The notes beneath the pieces are model-generated. The model did not search any database. It was not told where the DNA came from and saw only the letters and a list, made by a program, of their open reading frames with translations. Positions 30,067 to 39,485 of a stretch of DNA of 64,000 nucleotides are shown here, piece after piece (the first letter of the stretch is position 1; every line of letters starts with the position of its first letter). The position numbers were made by a program, and so were the translations under genes. The stretch comes from Chitinophagales bacterium (GTDB taxonomy: Bacteria; Bacteroidota; Bacteroidia; Chitinophagales; Chitinophagaceae), in the NCBI GenBank assembly GCA_017303335.1, contig JAFLBK010000003.1, positions 523,149-587,148 of the forward strand. The letters run 5' to 3'.

Positions 30067-31752
30067 TTAGAGATAAGGCGCCGAAAAGCCCAGTACATTC
30101 TTCATCCCGTTCTTTATTTCGGGGCAGCTGGTGAGCAGGTTCCATACCAGTCCGCTGCGGTGGTTTTCGATCATCACGATGATCGGACCCTGGTCGATCG
30201 CCAGGTGCGAATCGGCATACCAGAGATCCTTCAGCGAGAAGGCATCCGCGAAACCGTATTGCTTCCAGATCTTATCCCCCAATTTATAATAAAAGAATTT
30301 GAGCGCATTCATGCTTTCCGTGGGTGTATACGGAAAAGAAGAAAGCGCCGCCGTGGGTGCGATCACGCCTACATCATTATTCGGTTCATTGGCATTGTAC
30401 CCGAATGGAATATCACTGGCCGTTAATCCCCAGCAAAGATTGCTGTACCCGAAATAAGCCCTCGGGTTGGCCCGGCAGTATTCGTAATTGATCTTTGTAT
30501 GATTCGTTACCTGTGTCTGGTAATTGGCGTAGGTATCGCTGAGACCATTCGGGTTTATTCCGAGGAACGAATAATGCGCAAAGAAGAGCGGGCCTCCATT
30601 GGCCGATCCCAGCGGAAGCTGGTAACCATAATAGGTATTGCCGTTCTGCATGGCGCCGTTGCGGGCAAAGCCCTCTTTGTATACGATCTGCGGAATACCG
30701 AATGTGGTGGAAGACGCTGCCAGTATATACGTGATCAGGCATTCGTTCCATCCTTCGATCTTATGATTCATCTGCCAGGCGTAGTTGGGGCTCCAGTGCC
30801 AGTACAGCACATTCTGCGAACCCTGCCGGAACCAGTTCCATTCTACGGCATTCCATAACGTGTTGATATCGCTGCGCAGGTTTACTTCGCCCGCGGTAGC
30901 GCCGTCGAAATATTGCCGGGCGGTAAGCAGGCCCGCCATGAGGTAGGATGTTTCCACCAGGTCGGCCCCATCGTCTTTGGTACTGAACGGTATAACCACG
31001 CCGGTACTTCCATTCAGCCAATGCGGGAAGGCGCCATGAAATTTCTGTGCGGTATTCTTTAAAAAGGAAACGATGGTTTGCATGCGTGCAAGCCCCTGGC
31101 TGCGGCTGATGAAGCCGCGGTTGATGGCAACAGGTATGGCCATGATGCCAAAGCCCGATCCACCGGTGGTCACTGTTTCCGGTCCGCTGTTGCTCCGCTC
31201 CCGGGCAAGACCGCTCACCGGGTGACCATAATCCCAGAAGTATTTGAAGGTTTGCTGCTGCACCAGGTCGAGCAGGGCATTGTCGGCGATCACGGGAAAT
31301 TTATCGGTTGAGTCGATCTGTGTAACGAAGGTAATACCCAGGTCGGTACTCAGGGCGCCGCCTTTTACCGACTTCAGTGCTGTAGTGGCGGTAACGGTAT
31401 ATTTCGCCAGCGCTTTCAAGGCCGCGGATGGACTGAGCAAAACGGTGCTGTCGCCATTCTCATAAGCGAATCCTGCTGAAACGGGAATACCGCTTTCCTT
31501 TACCGAGATGGCGGTTGCGACGGTTGACCGATCCACGGCATTGTTGAACGATAACCGTATTGCCGGGTTCGGCCTGATGTTGTAATTGGTGAACCCGGTG
31601 AGGGCAACGGTGTTGTCGAACTTTGCAACCGTGAGTGCGATGGGCACCGGTGGTAATGGCGAAGGCCCCGGGCCGTTATCGCCGCCCTTGCCGCAGGAAG
31701 CCAGTATAGCTCCTGCCGATACGATCACTAATCCTTCACGAATCAAACGCAT
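30067..31752 (-). CDS. GH144-like glucoamylase-family protein with N-terminal Ig-like domain, copy 2
   Basis: 561 aa, lipoprotein signal ILASC (Cys20). Residues about 35-150 form a bacterial Ig-like (Big_5 type) domain: IRPNPAIRLSFNNAVDRST, then VLLSPSAALKALAKYTVT. The catalytic domain follows with QQTFKYFWDYGHPVSGLARE, GGSGFGIMAI, DLVETSYLMAGLL and LAIDQGPIIVMIENHRSGLVW. It is clearly a paralogue of the GH144 protein encoded next to it. The Ig module probably holds the enzyme away from the outer membrane. Gaps to both neighbours are 10-12 bp, so they form one transcript. Confidence 0.87.
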   Translation of the reverse strand: MRLIREGLVIVSAGAILASCGKGGDNGPGPSPLPPVPIALTVAKFDNTVALTGFTNYNIRPNPAIRLSFNNAVDRSTVATAISVKESGIPVSAGFAYENGDSTVLLSPSAALKALAKYTVTATTALKSVKGGALSTDLGITFVTQIDSTDKFPVIADNALLDLVQQQTFKYFWDYGHPVSGLARERSNSGPETVTTGGSGFGIMAIPVAINRGFISRSQGLARMQTIVSFLKNTAQKFHGAFPHWLNGSTGVVIPFSTKDDGADLVETSYLMAGLLTARQYFDGATAGEVNLRSDINTLWNAVEWNWFRQGSQNVLYWHWSPNYAWQMNHKIEGWNECLITYILAASSTTFGIPQIVYKEGFARNGAMQNGNTYYGYQLPLGSANGGPLFFAHYSFLGINPNGLSDTYANYQTQVTNHTKINYEYCRANPRAYFGYSNLCWGLTASDIPFGYNANEPNNDVGVIAPTAALSSFPYTPTESMNALKFFYYKLGDKIWKQYGFADAFSLKDLWYADSHLAIDQGPIIVMIENHRSGLVWNLLTSCPEIKNGMKNVLGFSAPYL

Positions 31753-31762
31753 ACAATGTGTT

Positions 31763-33229
31763 TTAGAAGATGGCTGTTACAATAGAATGCGGCAGGGCCA
31801 CCAGTTCGGCGGCTTTACCATTTACCCAGAGATTGAAGGGCGTTTTGATACTGCCCTGGTTCATCACGATCACCACCACTTTTCCATCCGGGTTCAGGAA
31901 TGCCGTGGTAAGCAACTGGCTCCGGCTGCTGCTGCTCACGATGCGTTTCGCTCCCGGTTGAATGAATTTGGAAAAATGCCCGATGTAATAATAGGCATTG
32001 GTATAAATAAGCTGCCCGCTTCGCGTATCGCCATGCACGGGTGCAAAGCAGAAATTCTGCACGTGGTTCGGTCCGCCTTTTTCATCAAGCAGGATATTCC
32101 AGTCGGTGAAGCCCACCATGCCGTTGTTGAAATCGTTGATCATGCTGCGGCCGTATTCTTCGCCCAGTACCCAGGCATTGTAGCGGGTAGAATCAAAACT
32201 TTCGGCGCAACCTTCGGTGAAGAACAGGTTCTTGTCGGGATACGCTTCATGCACCCGCTTCAGGTTATCGTACATCGGTGTACCGCCGCTCCAGTCTTCG
32301 TACCAGTGAAAGCCAAGTCCCCAGATGTATTTGGCGGCTTCCGGATCATTGAAATACGTTTGCGCACGCTGGTAGATCAGGTCGCGGTTATGATCCCATA
32401 CGATGATCTTCTTATCCTTCAGGCCTTCTTTCTCCATCGTGGGACCCAGAAGGTTCTTCAGAAAATCCCGTTCTTCCTCGGCGGTGTAGAGGCAGCTTTC
32501 CCAACGCTGGGTGGCCATGGGTTCGTTCTGCACCGAGATGCCCCATACGGGTATGCCCTCTTTCTCATAGGCCTTAATGAATTTCGTATAGTACAAGGCC
32601 CAGCTGGCCGCGTAGTCGGTTTTGAGTTTCCCGCCGTGCAGCATATCGCTGTTGGTTTTCATGTAAGCGGGCGGACTCCAGGGACTGGCGAAAAGGTTCA
32701 GTTTGTTACCGGCCGTTTTCATCGCTTCTTTGATGAAGGGGATTTTGAATTTACGGTCGTGATCAATATTGAATGATTTCAGTTCCTTGTCGGTACTGTC
32801 GGAAACATAGGTGTACATATCGCTGCTGAAATCGCAGCTGTTGATATTCGTTCTGGCTACCGTATAGCCGATTCCTTTCTGCGCATCGAAATACGCCGTG
32901 ATCAGTTCCTGCTGTTTTTCTTTCGGTAGTTTATAAAATGTTTCTGCCGAGGCGTCGGTCAAGGCGGCGCCGATACCGAAATAGGTCTGAAAAGTTTTGG
33001 ATGGATCCACAAAAACCGTGATCTCGTTTTCGAAGGGCTGCCCTTTCTCCCTGAAATCCAGGGTGCCGGTTTCAGAAAGACGGTAATCACTGCTGTCGGC
33101 GGTGGTATAAACCGTTACTTTCTTTCCGTCGACCGAGAAAGGGCCGGCGGTGGCCGTTTTGCTGTTCTCTTTGTTGTCTGAGCAGGCGCAGAGGACAAGC
33201 AGACCTGCGATAAAACTGAGTTTTTTCAT
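31763..33229 (-). CDS. Glycoside hydrolase family 30 enzyme, copy 1
   Basis: 488 aa, lipoprotein signal LVLCAC. A (beta/alpha)8 barrel with acid/base E236 in SVQNEP and nucleophile E339 in LFFTEGC, followed by the small beta-sandwich that closes GH30 proteins. Conserved ASPWSPPAYMKTN near residue 185 supports the family. GH30 in Bacteroidota beta-glucan loci is often an endo-beta-1,6-glucanase; glucosylceramidase- or xylanase-like activities are alternatives. It lies 10 bp from neighbours on both sides. Confidence 0.92.
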   Translation of the reverse strand: MKKLSFIAGLLVLCACSDNKENSKTATAGPFSVDGKKVTVYTTADSSDYRLSETGTLDFREKGQPFENEITVFVDPSKTFQTYFGIGAALTDASAETFYKLPKEKQQELITAYFDAQKGIGYTVARTNINSCDFSSDMYTYVSDSTDKELKSFNIDHDRKFKIPFIKEAMKTAGNKLNLFASPWSPPAYMKTNSDMLHGGKLKTDYAASWALYYTKFIKAYEKEGIPVWGISVQNEPMATQRWESCLYTAEEERDFLKNLLGPTMEKEGLKDKKIIVWDHNRDLIYQRAQTYFNDPEAAKYIWGLGFHWYEDWSGGTPMYDNLKRVHEAYPDKNLFFTEGCAESFDSTRYNAWVLGEEYGRSMINDFNNGMVGFTDWNILLDEKGGPNHVQNFCFAPVHGDTRSGQLIYTNAYYYIGHFSKFIQPGAKRIVSSSSRSQLLTTAFLNPDGKVVVIVMNQGSIKTPFNLWVNGKAAELVALPHSIVTAIF

Positions 33230-33239
33230 ATGTGCTGAT

Positions 33240-34697
33240 TTACCAGGTATAGGTGGCTACCGCACCGGGGGTGAGTGATGTGAAAATATATTTTCCGTTG
33301 TACCCGATATTGAAGCCCTGCGCCGTAGCGCTTTCATTCAATACGATCAATACTTTTTTACCCGCGGGTGTTTTAAACGCCACGTTGGGCAGGTTGGTGG
33401 TCAATGGACTGGCAATGCGAACCGAGCCGGCCGGAACAAACTTACTCGCGTGCGCTATGATGTAATAGCCTACGTTTCGCACCACCAGGGTACCGTTTAC
33501 GATCAGGGCTCCTTTGCATTCGGTACAACCGCCGGGGGTATGCGGCCCCCAGGTGGCGTCGCTGGCCAGGTTCCATTCGAGCGCCACTTTACTCCAGTTG
33601 CGCATGGAACCGATGATCACGTTTTTGATATGCCAGTTCAGGTCGCCGCTGAAGGAACCGCTAGCGCCTGTCCACTGTTCGGTGAAATAAAGGTTCTTAT
33701 CCGGGTGCGCCGTTTTTACGGCCGACAAGGCGCTGATATCGCCCGCGTAAAGGTGAAAGGCGGAGCCATCGATGTATTGTTTGGCCGCGGGATCATTGAG
33801 AATGGCAATGGGGTAAGCGGCATTGTCGCAATTATGATCCCAGATGATGATCTTGGTTGTAATGCCGGCCGCCTGGAACTCGGGGCCGAGGTTGTTCTTG
33901 ACGAAGTTCGCCTGTTCCGTTGATGACATCACCATGCTGGGGTTGTTACCGCCATGCTGTGGCTCGTTCTGTATGGTAACCGCATCGATGCGGATGCCTT
34001 TTGCCTGCATGGCCTGGATATACTTCACAAAATATTTCGCGTACACGGCATAATACTGTGTCTGCAATCCGCCGCCGATGGAACTACCGTTGGTTTTCAT
34101 CCACACGGGTGCGCTCCAGGGAGAACCCAGTATTTTGATATTGGGATTGATGGCCAGTATTTCTTTCAACACCGGTATCACGTCGACCGTATCCAGCGAC
34201 AGGCTGAAATTGGCCAGCGTGGGATCGGTTTGCCCGGCGGGCATGTCGTCGTAACTGTACACCGAAGCGCTGAGATCGGAAGCGCCCATGCTTACCCGCA
34301 GGTAACTGATGCCAATAGAGTTGCTGCCGCTGCCGAAGAGTTCGTTGAGCAGCGAGGCCCGGGAAGCCGCGTCCATTTTATTGATATGATAAGCGCTGCC
34401 GCCGGTAAGCGTATATCCAAAGCCATCAACGCTCTGGTAGCTGGTGGCTTCATCAACGGCTATTACCGGGAAACCGCTGGTAGCAGTAGCCGCGAAGGAA
34501 AGTGTTACAGCCTGTTTCGCCAGTACCGACGATTGGTCGGGCCTGGTGATCCACACATCCATATCGTTGGTCGGTGTACCCCCACCGCCACCGGTTCCTC
34601 CACCGGTACCGGTGCTGCCACCACTCTTGGAACAATCGGCAAATACAAAGAGCATTAAAAAAGGCAGCGCCCACATAATTCGTTTTTGGTGTTTCAT
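33240..34697 (-). CDS. Glycoside hydrolase family 30 enzyme, copy 2
   Basis: 485 aa, lipoprotein signal (LFVFADC). A Gly/Thr-rich linker (residues about 26-42, GGGTGGGGG) separates the lipid anchor from the enzyme. The catalytic residues are E245 in TIQNEP and E340 in LYFTEQW, with GSPWSAPVWMKTN near 191. It is a paralogue of copy 1 but clearly diverged, and it starts 9 bp downstream of the haloperoxidase gene. The long linker suggests surface display, whereas copy 1 may act closer to the membrane. Confidence 0.92.
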   Translation of the reverse strand: MKHQKRIMWALPFLMLFVFADCSKSGGSTGTGGGTGGGGGTPTNDMDVWITRPDQSSVLAKQAVTLSFAATATSGFPVIAVDEATSYQSVDGFGYTLTGGSAYHINKMDAASRASLLNELFGSGSNSIGISYLRVSMGASDLSASVYSYDDMPAGQTDPTLANFSLSLDTVDVIPVLKEILAINPNIKILGSPWSAPVWMKTNGSSIGGGLQTQYYAVYAKYFVKYIQAMQAKGIRIDAVTIQNEPQHGGNNPSMVMSSTEQANFVKNNLGPEFQAAGITTKIIIWDHNCDNAAYPIAILNDPAAKQYIDGSAFHLYAGDISALSAVKTAHPDKNLYFTEQWTGASGSFSGDLNWHIKNVIIGSMRNWSKVALEWNLASDATWGPHTPGGCTECKGALIVNGTLVVRNVGYYIIAHASKFVPAGSVRIASPLTTNLPNVAFKTPAGKKVLIVLNESATAQGFNIGYNGKYIFTSLTPGAVATYTW

Positions 34698-34706
34698 GCT
34701 GGTAAT

Positions 34707-36032
34707 TTATTTTTTCATTTTCAGTTTTTCATTGACAAGACCTCCCACTTTGCGCCCGTACTCGGTACTGATGATGCAGGAATTGTGGTAATGGATGCCC
34801 CCGTAGAAGCGTGCCCAGTTGTTTTCAATGGCAGCCTGCCGGAAGGACGTGAACGAACGGTTTTTGATTCCAAATTCCAGCTCGGAGGTATCGGTATAAT
34901 TAAAGTTATCGCCGAATACACTGGTGAGCGCCTCGGCGGCGGAAGAAGATACGGTACTGTGCCCGCAGGTATATTCCGGGAAGGGTGGTGTCTGAAGATA
35001 AGGCCTCCACTCCTGGTCGATGTATTTGTTGATGGCCGTTTCGGGCCTGAGCACATTGCTGCGGAATTTTTCATCCCAACATTGAATAAACGCGTCGAAG
35101 GAAGCGATGGCTGTTTTCGCATAGGCGTATACCGTATTCGAAAAATCGGCGCCGGCCTTTTTGGCGGCGATGCCTACAATATTCATCCAATGACCCGGCG
35201 GAGAGAATTTCTTGGTCACAAACATCACATGCCCCTCCACGTTCATCCGGGTGCCGAGGTCGTCCCAGAATTCGGCGATGTGTTTTTGTTCATCGGTCAG
35301 ACTGTCGCCGGCGTTTTTAACCGCAAGCACTTCCTGGTAGAATTTGCTGTTCTTGTTCTTCATATCAAAAACCGGCGGACGGGGTGTAAGGAACTGGCTT
35401 GCGCTGTCCATCACCATCGGCCGGATTTCATTCCAGTGAGGTTCCAGGGCCTGGGCATAGGCAGGCGGTGTGGGAACCCAGCGGCCTTCTTCGTTCGTTA
35501 CATTGTATTTCTCCGCCGTTCTTGTTTGCGCATAGTTGTCTTTCCTGCTCCAGCGAAGGATATGGTTGGCTACCGAATCGCCGAGGCGTTTACTGGCCGC
35601 CTTCATCGCGTTGCTCATGTTGCAGGCGGTGGCAATGGAATCGAGGCGGGCCACATATTCCTTCATGCTTCCTTCAGGGAATGTTACCGCCTGCCCCACT
35701 TTACAGAAAGCGAGCAAACCGGCATACTGGAAGTTAACGTTAGCGGTATCCTGCTTCGGCATGGGCGGCAGGTGTTTGATCTGCCCGGCCAGCGATTGAA
35801 AACGATTATCGCCCAGCACCATCGCTTCATAGGCGGCGATGTTGGCGTAGGCATAATTGCGGCTGGCGATGATGGGGGGAAAATTATTCTGCATCACCAC
35901 GTTGTTCAGTTCCTTTACCGTTTTACAGTACAGCAGGGGGTCATTGAAAGCGTTGTGATACGCCTTCTCCCTGCAGCCCTGTGCCAACAACAGCGCACAG
36001 AAGAGAATGGCGATGCCAATAGGTTGTTTCAT
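34707..36032 (-). CDS. Vanadium-dependent haloperoxidase/PAP2-family lipoprotein
   Basis: 441 aa with a lipoprotein signal (LLLAQGC). The all-helical PAP2/vanadium haloperoxidase fold is indicated by PPFPEYTCGHSTVSSSAAE, which holds the Gly-His of the metal-binding motif, and by RFYGGIHYHNS further on, with the Arg and His expected for vanadate ligation. Known family activities are halide oxidation or phosphatase; which applies is not shown. It lies 45 bp downstream of the large FG-GAP protein, within the glycan locus. No obvious sugar role is known, which makes the placement interesting. Confidence 0.87.
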   Translation of the reverse strand: MKQPIGIAILFCALLLAQGCREKAYHNAFNDPLLYCKTVKELNNVVMQNNFPPIIASRNYAYANIAAYEAMVLGDNRFQSLAGQIKHLPPMPKQDTANVNFQYAGLLAFCKVGQAVTFPEGSMKEYVARLDSIATACNMSNAMKAASKRLGDSVANHILRWSRKDNYAQTRTAEKYNVTNEEGRWVPTPPAYAQALEPHWNEIRPMVMDSASQFLTPRPPVFDMKNKNSKFYQEVLAVKNAGDSLTDEQKHIAEFWDDLGTRMNVEGHVMFVTKKFSPPGHWMNIVGIAAKKAGADFSNTVYAYAKTAIASFDAFIQCWDEKFRSNVLRPETAINKYIDQEWRPYLQTPPFPEYTCGHSTVSSSAAEALTSVFGDNFNYTDTSELEFGIKNRSFTSFRQAAIENNWARFYGGIHYHNSCIISTEYGRKVGGLVNEKLKMKK

Positions 36033-36077
36033 GCGATCAAGCTTTTTCGGCAGCGGCGCTGCCGCCGTTTCAAAAAA

Positions 36078-39000
36078 TTACCGGGCCGGTGCCAGGAACA
36101 CAAGCGGCCTGTTATTCTGCGCAATAACAAGCACCTGCTTTCCGCCGGCATAGCGTATCCATTTTGTATCCCGTACCTCGCCATCGGCGAAGGATGTACT
36201 TGCGTTGGTTTCAAAACCCATCTTTGTTTTGCTGAACGAAAAAGCGGTTGGTAATAAGGCGTCGTATCTTCCTTCATACGGAACCACACCATAAAAATTA
36301 CCGCCTGCCAGGTATTCACCGCTCACAGCGGGTGATGCCGGAGCAAAAGAAAATACCGGCGCCAGCTGCAGCATATCGGGCAGATCCTGTTTGGTGAACC
36401 CGCCTTTGCCATCGTTAATGAAACAGCAGGAGCCCAATGTTTCCGCTTTGCGTTCTGTATAATCCTTGAAGAGATCGTAGAACATATAGTCGACCGTTTT
36501 GCCGGCCACTTCACTGTATTTGAGATAGGCTTTTTTGAGCACCGGAAGGGGTCTTTCCAGTTCGTCCTTTGCCAGGAAAGTGTATTCCTTCTTATCGATG
36601 GTATATGCCATTACCTGTTCTACCGATCCGTTGTTATCAAAATCCTTGATATAGAGTTTCACCGGCCCGTTCTTGCCGGCGTAGAGTTTACTGTTGTGGC
36701 CCCAGTTACCCGCGAGTATGTCCATAAAGCCATCGCCGTTCACGTCGGTGCTGTAAACCGATTGCCAGAGGCCGGTACTGGCGGGTATGGCTGTTTCGGT
36801 AAACCGGCCGTTGTTGTTCCGGAATATCTTTACATCCATCCACTCTCCTGCTACCACCAGGTCGGGCCAGCCGTTTTTATCCAGGTCGGTAAAACTGGCG
36901 GTGGTCACAATACCCAGGTTATCGAGTTTGATCTGTGATGCGCCGGCCTGGCTGAAATGTCCTTTGCCATCATTCAGCAGCAGGTACGAAGGTTGTGAAA
37001 TGCCGAAACGCTTTGCGTCGGCCAGTCCGCCCACAAAAAGATCATTGTCGCCATCCTTATCAATATCCGCGACGGTAACACAGGATTTATTTTTAAGCAG
37101 GTTGGGGATGGCGCCTTCAGCCATGGTAAAATGTCCCTTGCCATCATTGATGTACAAGTGGTCGGCCAGGCGTGGATCGCCGTCATCGAACTGGTTGCCG
37201 CCGCTTACCACGTAAAGATCCGGGGCGTTATCGTTGTTGGCATCGAAGAATACGGCGTCTACATCTTCGCTTAACCAGGCTTTGCCGAATACAGCGGTAT
37301 CAGAAGCGATGAATTTTCCGGCGGCGTTTTGTAACAGCATTTGTCCCGCCTGCCCGGAGGCGCCGCATACATAGATATCATCAAGACCGTCCCTGTTCAC
37401 ATCGCCCACGGCCAGTTTAGGTCCGCGGGTGGATTCCATGTGCGGGGTCAGGTATTGTTTGTTGAAGTCGAGAAAATCATTTTCCTCGTGTGTCCAGTTG
37501 AGGCCGGCCTGCGGGGTCACATCGCTGAAGAGAGGTTTGGCGGCAGGAAAGAACTGGTCGTAGTTGAAGCGGCCCCCTGCTTCACGTTGGTTCACGGTAA
37601 TACGGCCCACCACCGGAATGGTTTTGATCAGCTGGTATTTCTGGTCGGGCCATACGATGAGCATGCTGTCGATATTATGCAGACTATCGAGACCGAAATG
37701 CAGCCTGGGGTCACAGGAAGACTGGAAACCGCGGGTACTCATCACCTGTCCATATTGCATTTTCCCTTTCGCGAAGATCCAGGCCCGGGCGCCGATGCCA
37801 CGGGTATTTTTTCCGGTGCCAACGAATTCGATATCGATGCTGTTCTTTTTCGGCGCCTTGTTTTTCAATACCACGGCAGGCGCGTTGAGGCAGTTGATGA
37901 CCAGGTCGAGATTGCCGTCGTTGTCGAGGTCGGCATAGGAAGCCCCGTTGAAATATCCTTTCATAGCGGCTGTACCCCATGCTTCGCTTACGTCGTTGAA
38001 ATTGATTTTTCCATCGCCCTGGTAGAAATAGGGATGCGAACTTCCATCGGGCATGTTATCGATCGCTTCATTATCAAATTCATTCGACTTGTCGATATTC
38101 ATCTTCATGACCAGGTCGGATACAAAGCGAACATAGTCGAGGTCAACGGGCCTTTTCACAATCCCGCTGGAAATGAAGAGATCTTTATTCCCGTCGTTGT
38201 CGAAGTCGGCGAACAGAGGCGCCCAGCTCCAGTCGGTGGCCGAAACACCACTTTGGAGTGCCGTTTCGCTGAAACTGGTTCCGTTGCCGTTATTGCGTTG
38301 CAGGGCGTTGCGGGAATACTGGTTCTGGTACCCGTGCCCCATCAGTTTGTATTTGTAGGTATCGGGATTCTCATCACTTCCGTATGTCTTCAGCACTTTT
38401 TCATCCTGCGGAAGCATGTCGACGGTAATGACATCGAGTTGCCCGTCGTTGTTGTAATCCGCCACGTCGTTGCCCATACTGAAACGGCTGTAATGTTTGA
38501 AGTGTTTAGCGCCTTCTTCGGTGAAGGTTCCATTGCCGTTATTGATGTAATAGTAGTCGTTCTCGTGGAAGTCGTTACCGATGTAGATGTCATCCCATCC
38601 GTCGTTGTTGAAATCGCCGATGGCGATGCCGAGCCCGTATCCGAGGTTACTCTGGTAGATGCCTGCCTGAACGGATACATCGGTGAATTTCCCGGATGAA
38701 TCGAGGTCGTTGCGGTAGAGCCGGTCGCCCGATACTTCGTCGAATTTGCGGCGGTTGCTGGTATCGCGTATGTTGGAATTCGGTTTCTGGGAGTGGTTGA
38801 GCAGGTAACAATCGAGATCGCCGTCGTGATCGTAATCGAAGAACGCGGCCTGGGTGCCGAAGCCGGAGAAGCCGAGTCCGTATTGAGCGGAACTTTCGGT
38901 AAAGCTTCCGTTCCTGTTGTTGATGAATAATTCATTGTGGCCTTTCAGTCCGTGGTGAAGGCTGCTGGCCGTTACATAGATATCGAGAAATCCATCGCCG

Positions 39001-39380
39001 TTGACATCGGCCATGGCAACGCCCGAGCACCAGTCGGCCGTACCGGCCACGCCGGCCCTGGCGGTAATGTCTTCAAAAACGAAGTTCCCCTTGTTGAGGT
39101 AGAGTTTGTTATTCCCCTTGCTGTTGGCGGTAAAATAGATATCGGGCAGGCCATCGTTGTTGATGTCGCCGGTGGCCACCCCGCCGCCATTGTAGTAATA
39201 CAGGTAGTACAGGATATTGAACATATCCCGGTGATTGTCGAGTTTATTTTCGAAATAAATCTGCGTGGAAGACGCGGAAAGACTTTCGAACATGGTTTCC
39301 TTCTTTCCCTTGCAGGAACTAAAGACGGAGGCAGCGAGTGCCGCGGAAAACAGGGCGGCTGTTAGATGTTTGCGATGCAT
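36078..39380 (-). CDS. Large FG-GAP/VCBS-repeat protein with ASPIC/UnbV domain (CRTAC1-like)
   Basis: 1100 aa from the ATG at 39380; a longer frame starting at 39422 would run through the terminator and is rejected. It has a lipoprotein signal (VFSSC). Many calcium-binding FG-GAP repeats are visible: GDINNDGLPDIYF, ADVNGDGFLDIYV, GDFNNDGWDDIYIG, later ADIDKDGDNDLFVGG, so a beta-propeller array is expected. Around residue 540 an ASPIC/UnbV domain lies between repeat sets (RLHFGLDSLHNIDSM, VVWPD-like). It is surface adhesive or structural rather than enzymatic by family. It is the first gene after the internal terminator. Confidence 0.9.
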   Translation of the reverse strand: MHRKHLTAALFSAALAASVFSSCKGKKETMFESLSASSTQIYFENKLDNHRDMFNILYYLYYYNGGGVATGDINNDGLPDIYFTANSKGNNKLYLNKGNFVFEDITARAGVAGTADWCSGVAMADVNGDGFLDIYVTASSLHHGLKGHNELFINNRNGSFTESSAQYGLGFSGFGTQAAFFDYDHDGDLDCYLLNHSQKPNSNIRDTSNRRKFDEVSGDRLYRNDLDSSGKFTDVSVQAGIYQSNLGYGLGIAIGDFNNDGWDDIYIGNDFHENDYYYINNGNGTFTEEGAKHFKHYSRFSMGNDVADYNNDGQLDVITVDMLPQDEKVLKTYGSDENPDTYKYKLMGHGYQNQYSRNALQRNNGNGTSFSETALQSGVSATDWSWAPLFADFDNDGNKDLFISSGIVKRPVDLDYVRFVSDLVMKMNIDKSNEFDNEAIDNMPDGSSHPYFYQGDGKINFNDVSEAWGTAAMKGYFNGASYADLDNDGNLDLVINCLNAPAVVLKNKAPKKNSIDIEFVGTGKNTRGIGARAWIFAKGKMQYGQVMSTRGFQSSCDPRLHFGLDSLHNIDSMLIVWPDQKYQLIKTIPVVGRITVNQREAGGRFNYDQFFPAAKPLFSDVTPQAGLNWTHEENDFLDFNKQYLTPHMESTRGPKLAVGDVNRDGLDDIYVCGASGQAGQMLLQNAAGKFIASDTAVFGKAWLSEDVDAVFFDANNDNAPDLYVVSGGNQFDDGDPRLADHLYINDGKGHFTMAEGAIPNLLKNKSCVTVADIDKDGDNDLFVGGLADAKRFGISQPSYLLLNDGKGHFSQAGASQIKLDNLGIVTTASFTDLDKNGWPDLVVAGEWMDVKIFRNNNGRFTETAIPASTGLWQSVYSTDVNGDGFMDILAGNWGHNSKLYAGKNGPVKLYIKDFDNNGSVEQVMAYTIDKKEYTFLAKDELERPLPVLKKAYLKYSEVAGKTVDYMFYDLFKDYTERKAETLGSCCFINDGKGGFTKQDLPDMLQLAPVFSFAPASPAVSGEYLAGGNFYGVVPYEGRYDALLPTAFSFSKTKMGFETNASTSFADGEVRDTKWIRYAGGKQVLVIAQNNRPLVFLAPAR

Positions 39381-39398
39381 TATGAATGAACCCTTGTT

Positions 39399-39442
39399 TA
39401 AAAAAAAGAAAAAAAGGGCCAAACAAGAATGTTCAGCCCTTT
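39399..39442 (-). terminator. Intrinsic terminator between the LamG lipoprotein and the FG-GAP gene
   Basis: On the minus strand AAAGGGC (39442-39436) pairs with GCCCTTT (39419-39413) across a 16-nt loop and is followed by a long T-rich run (plus-strand A-tract 39399-39415). It separates SusC-SusD-LamG from the enzyme genes, so it probably sets higher expression of the surface-binding genes. Confidence 0.7.
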
Positions 39443-39485
39443 CTGATTGCGCATGAAGCTTGATTTATGAAACTGCTAATTACTG

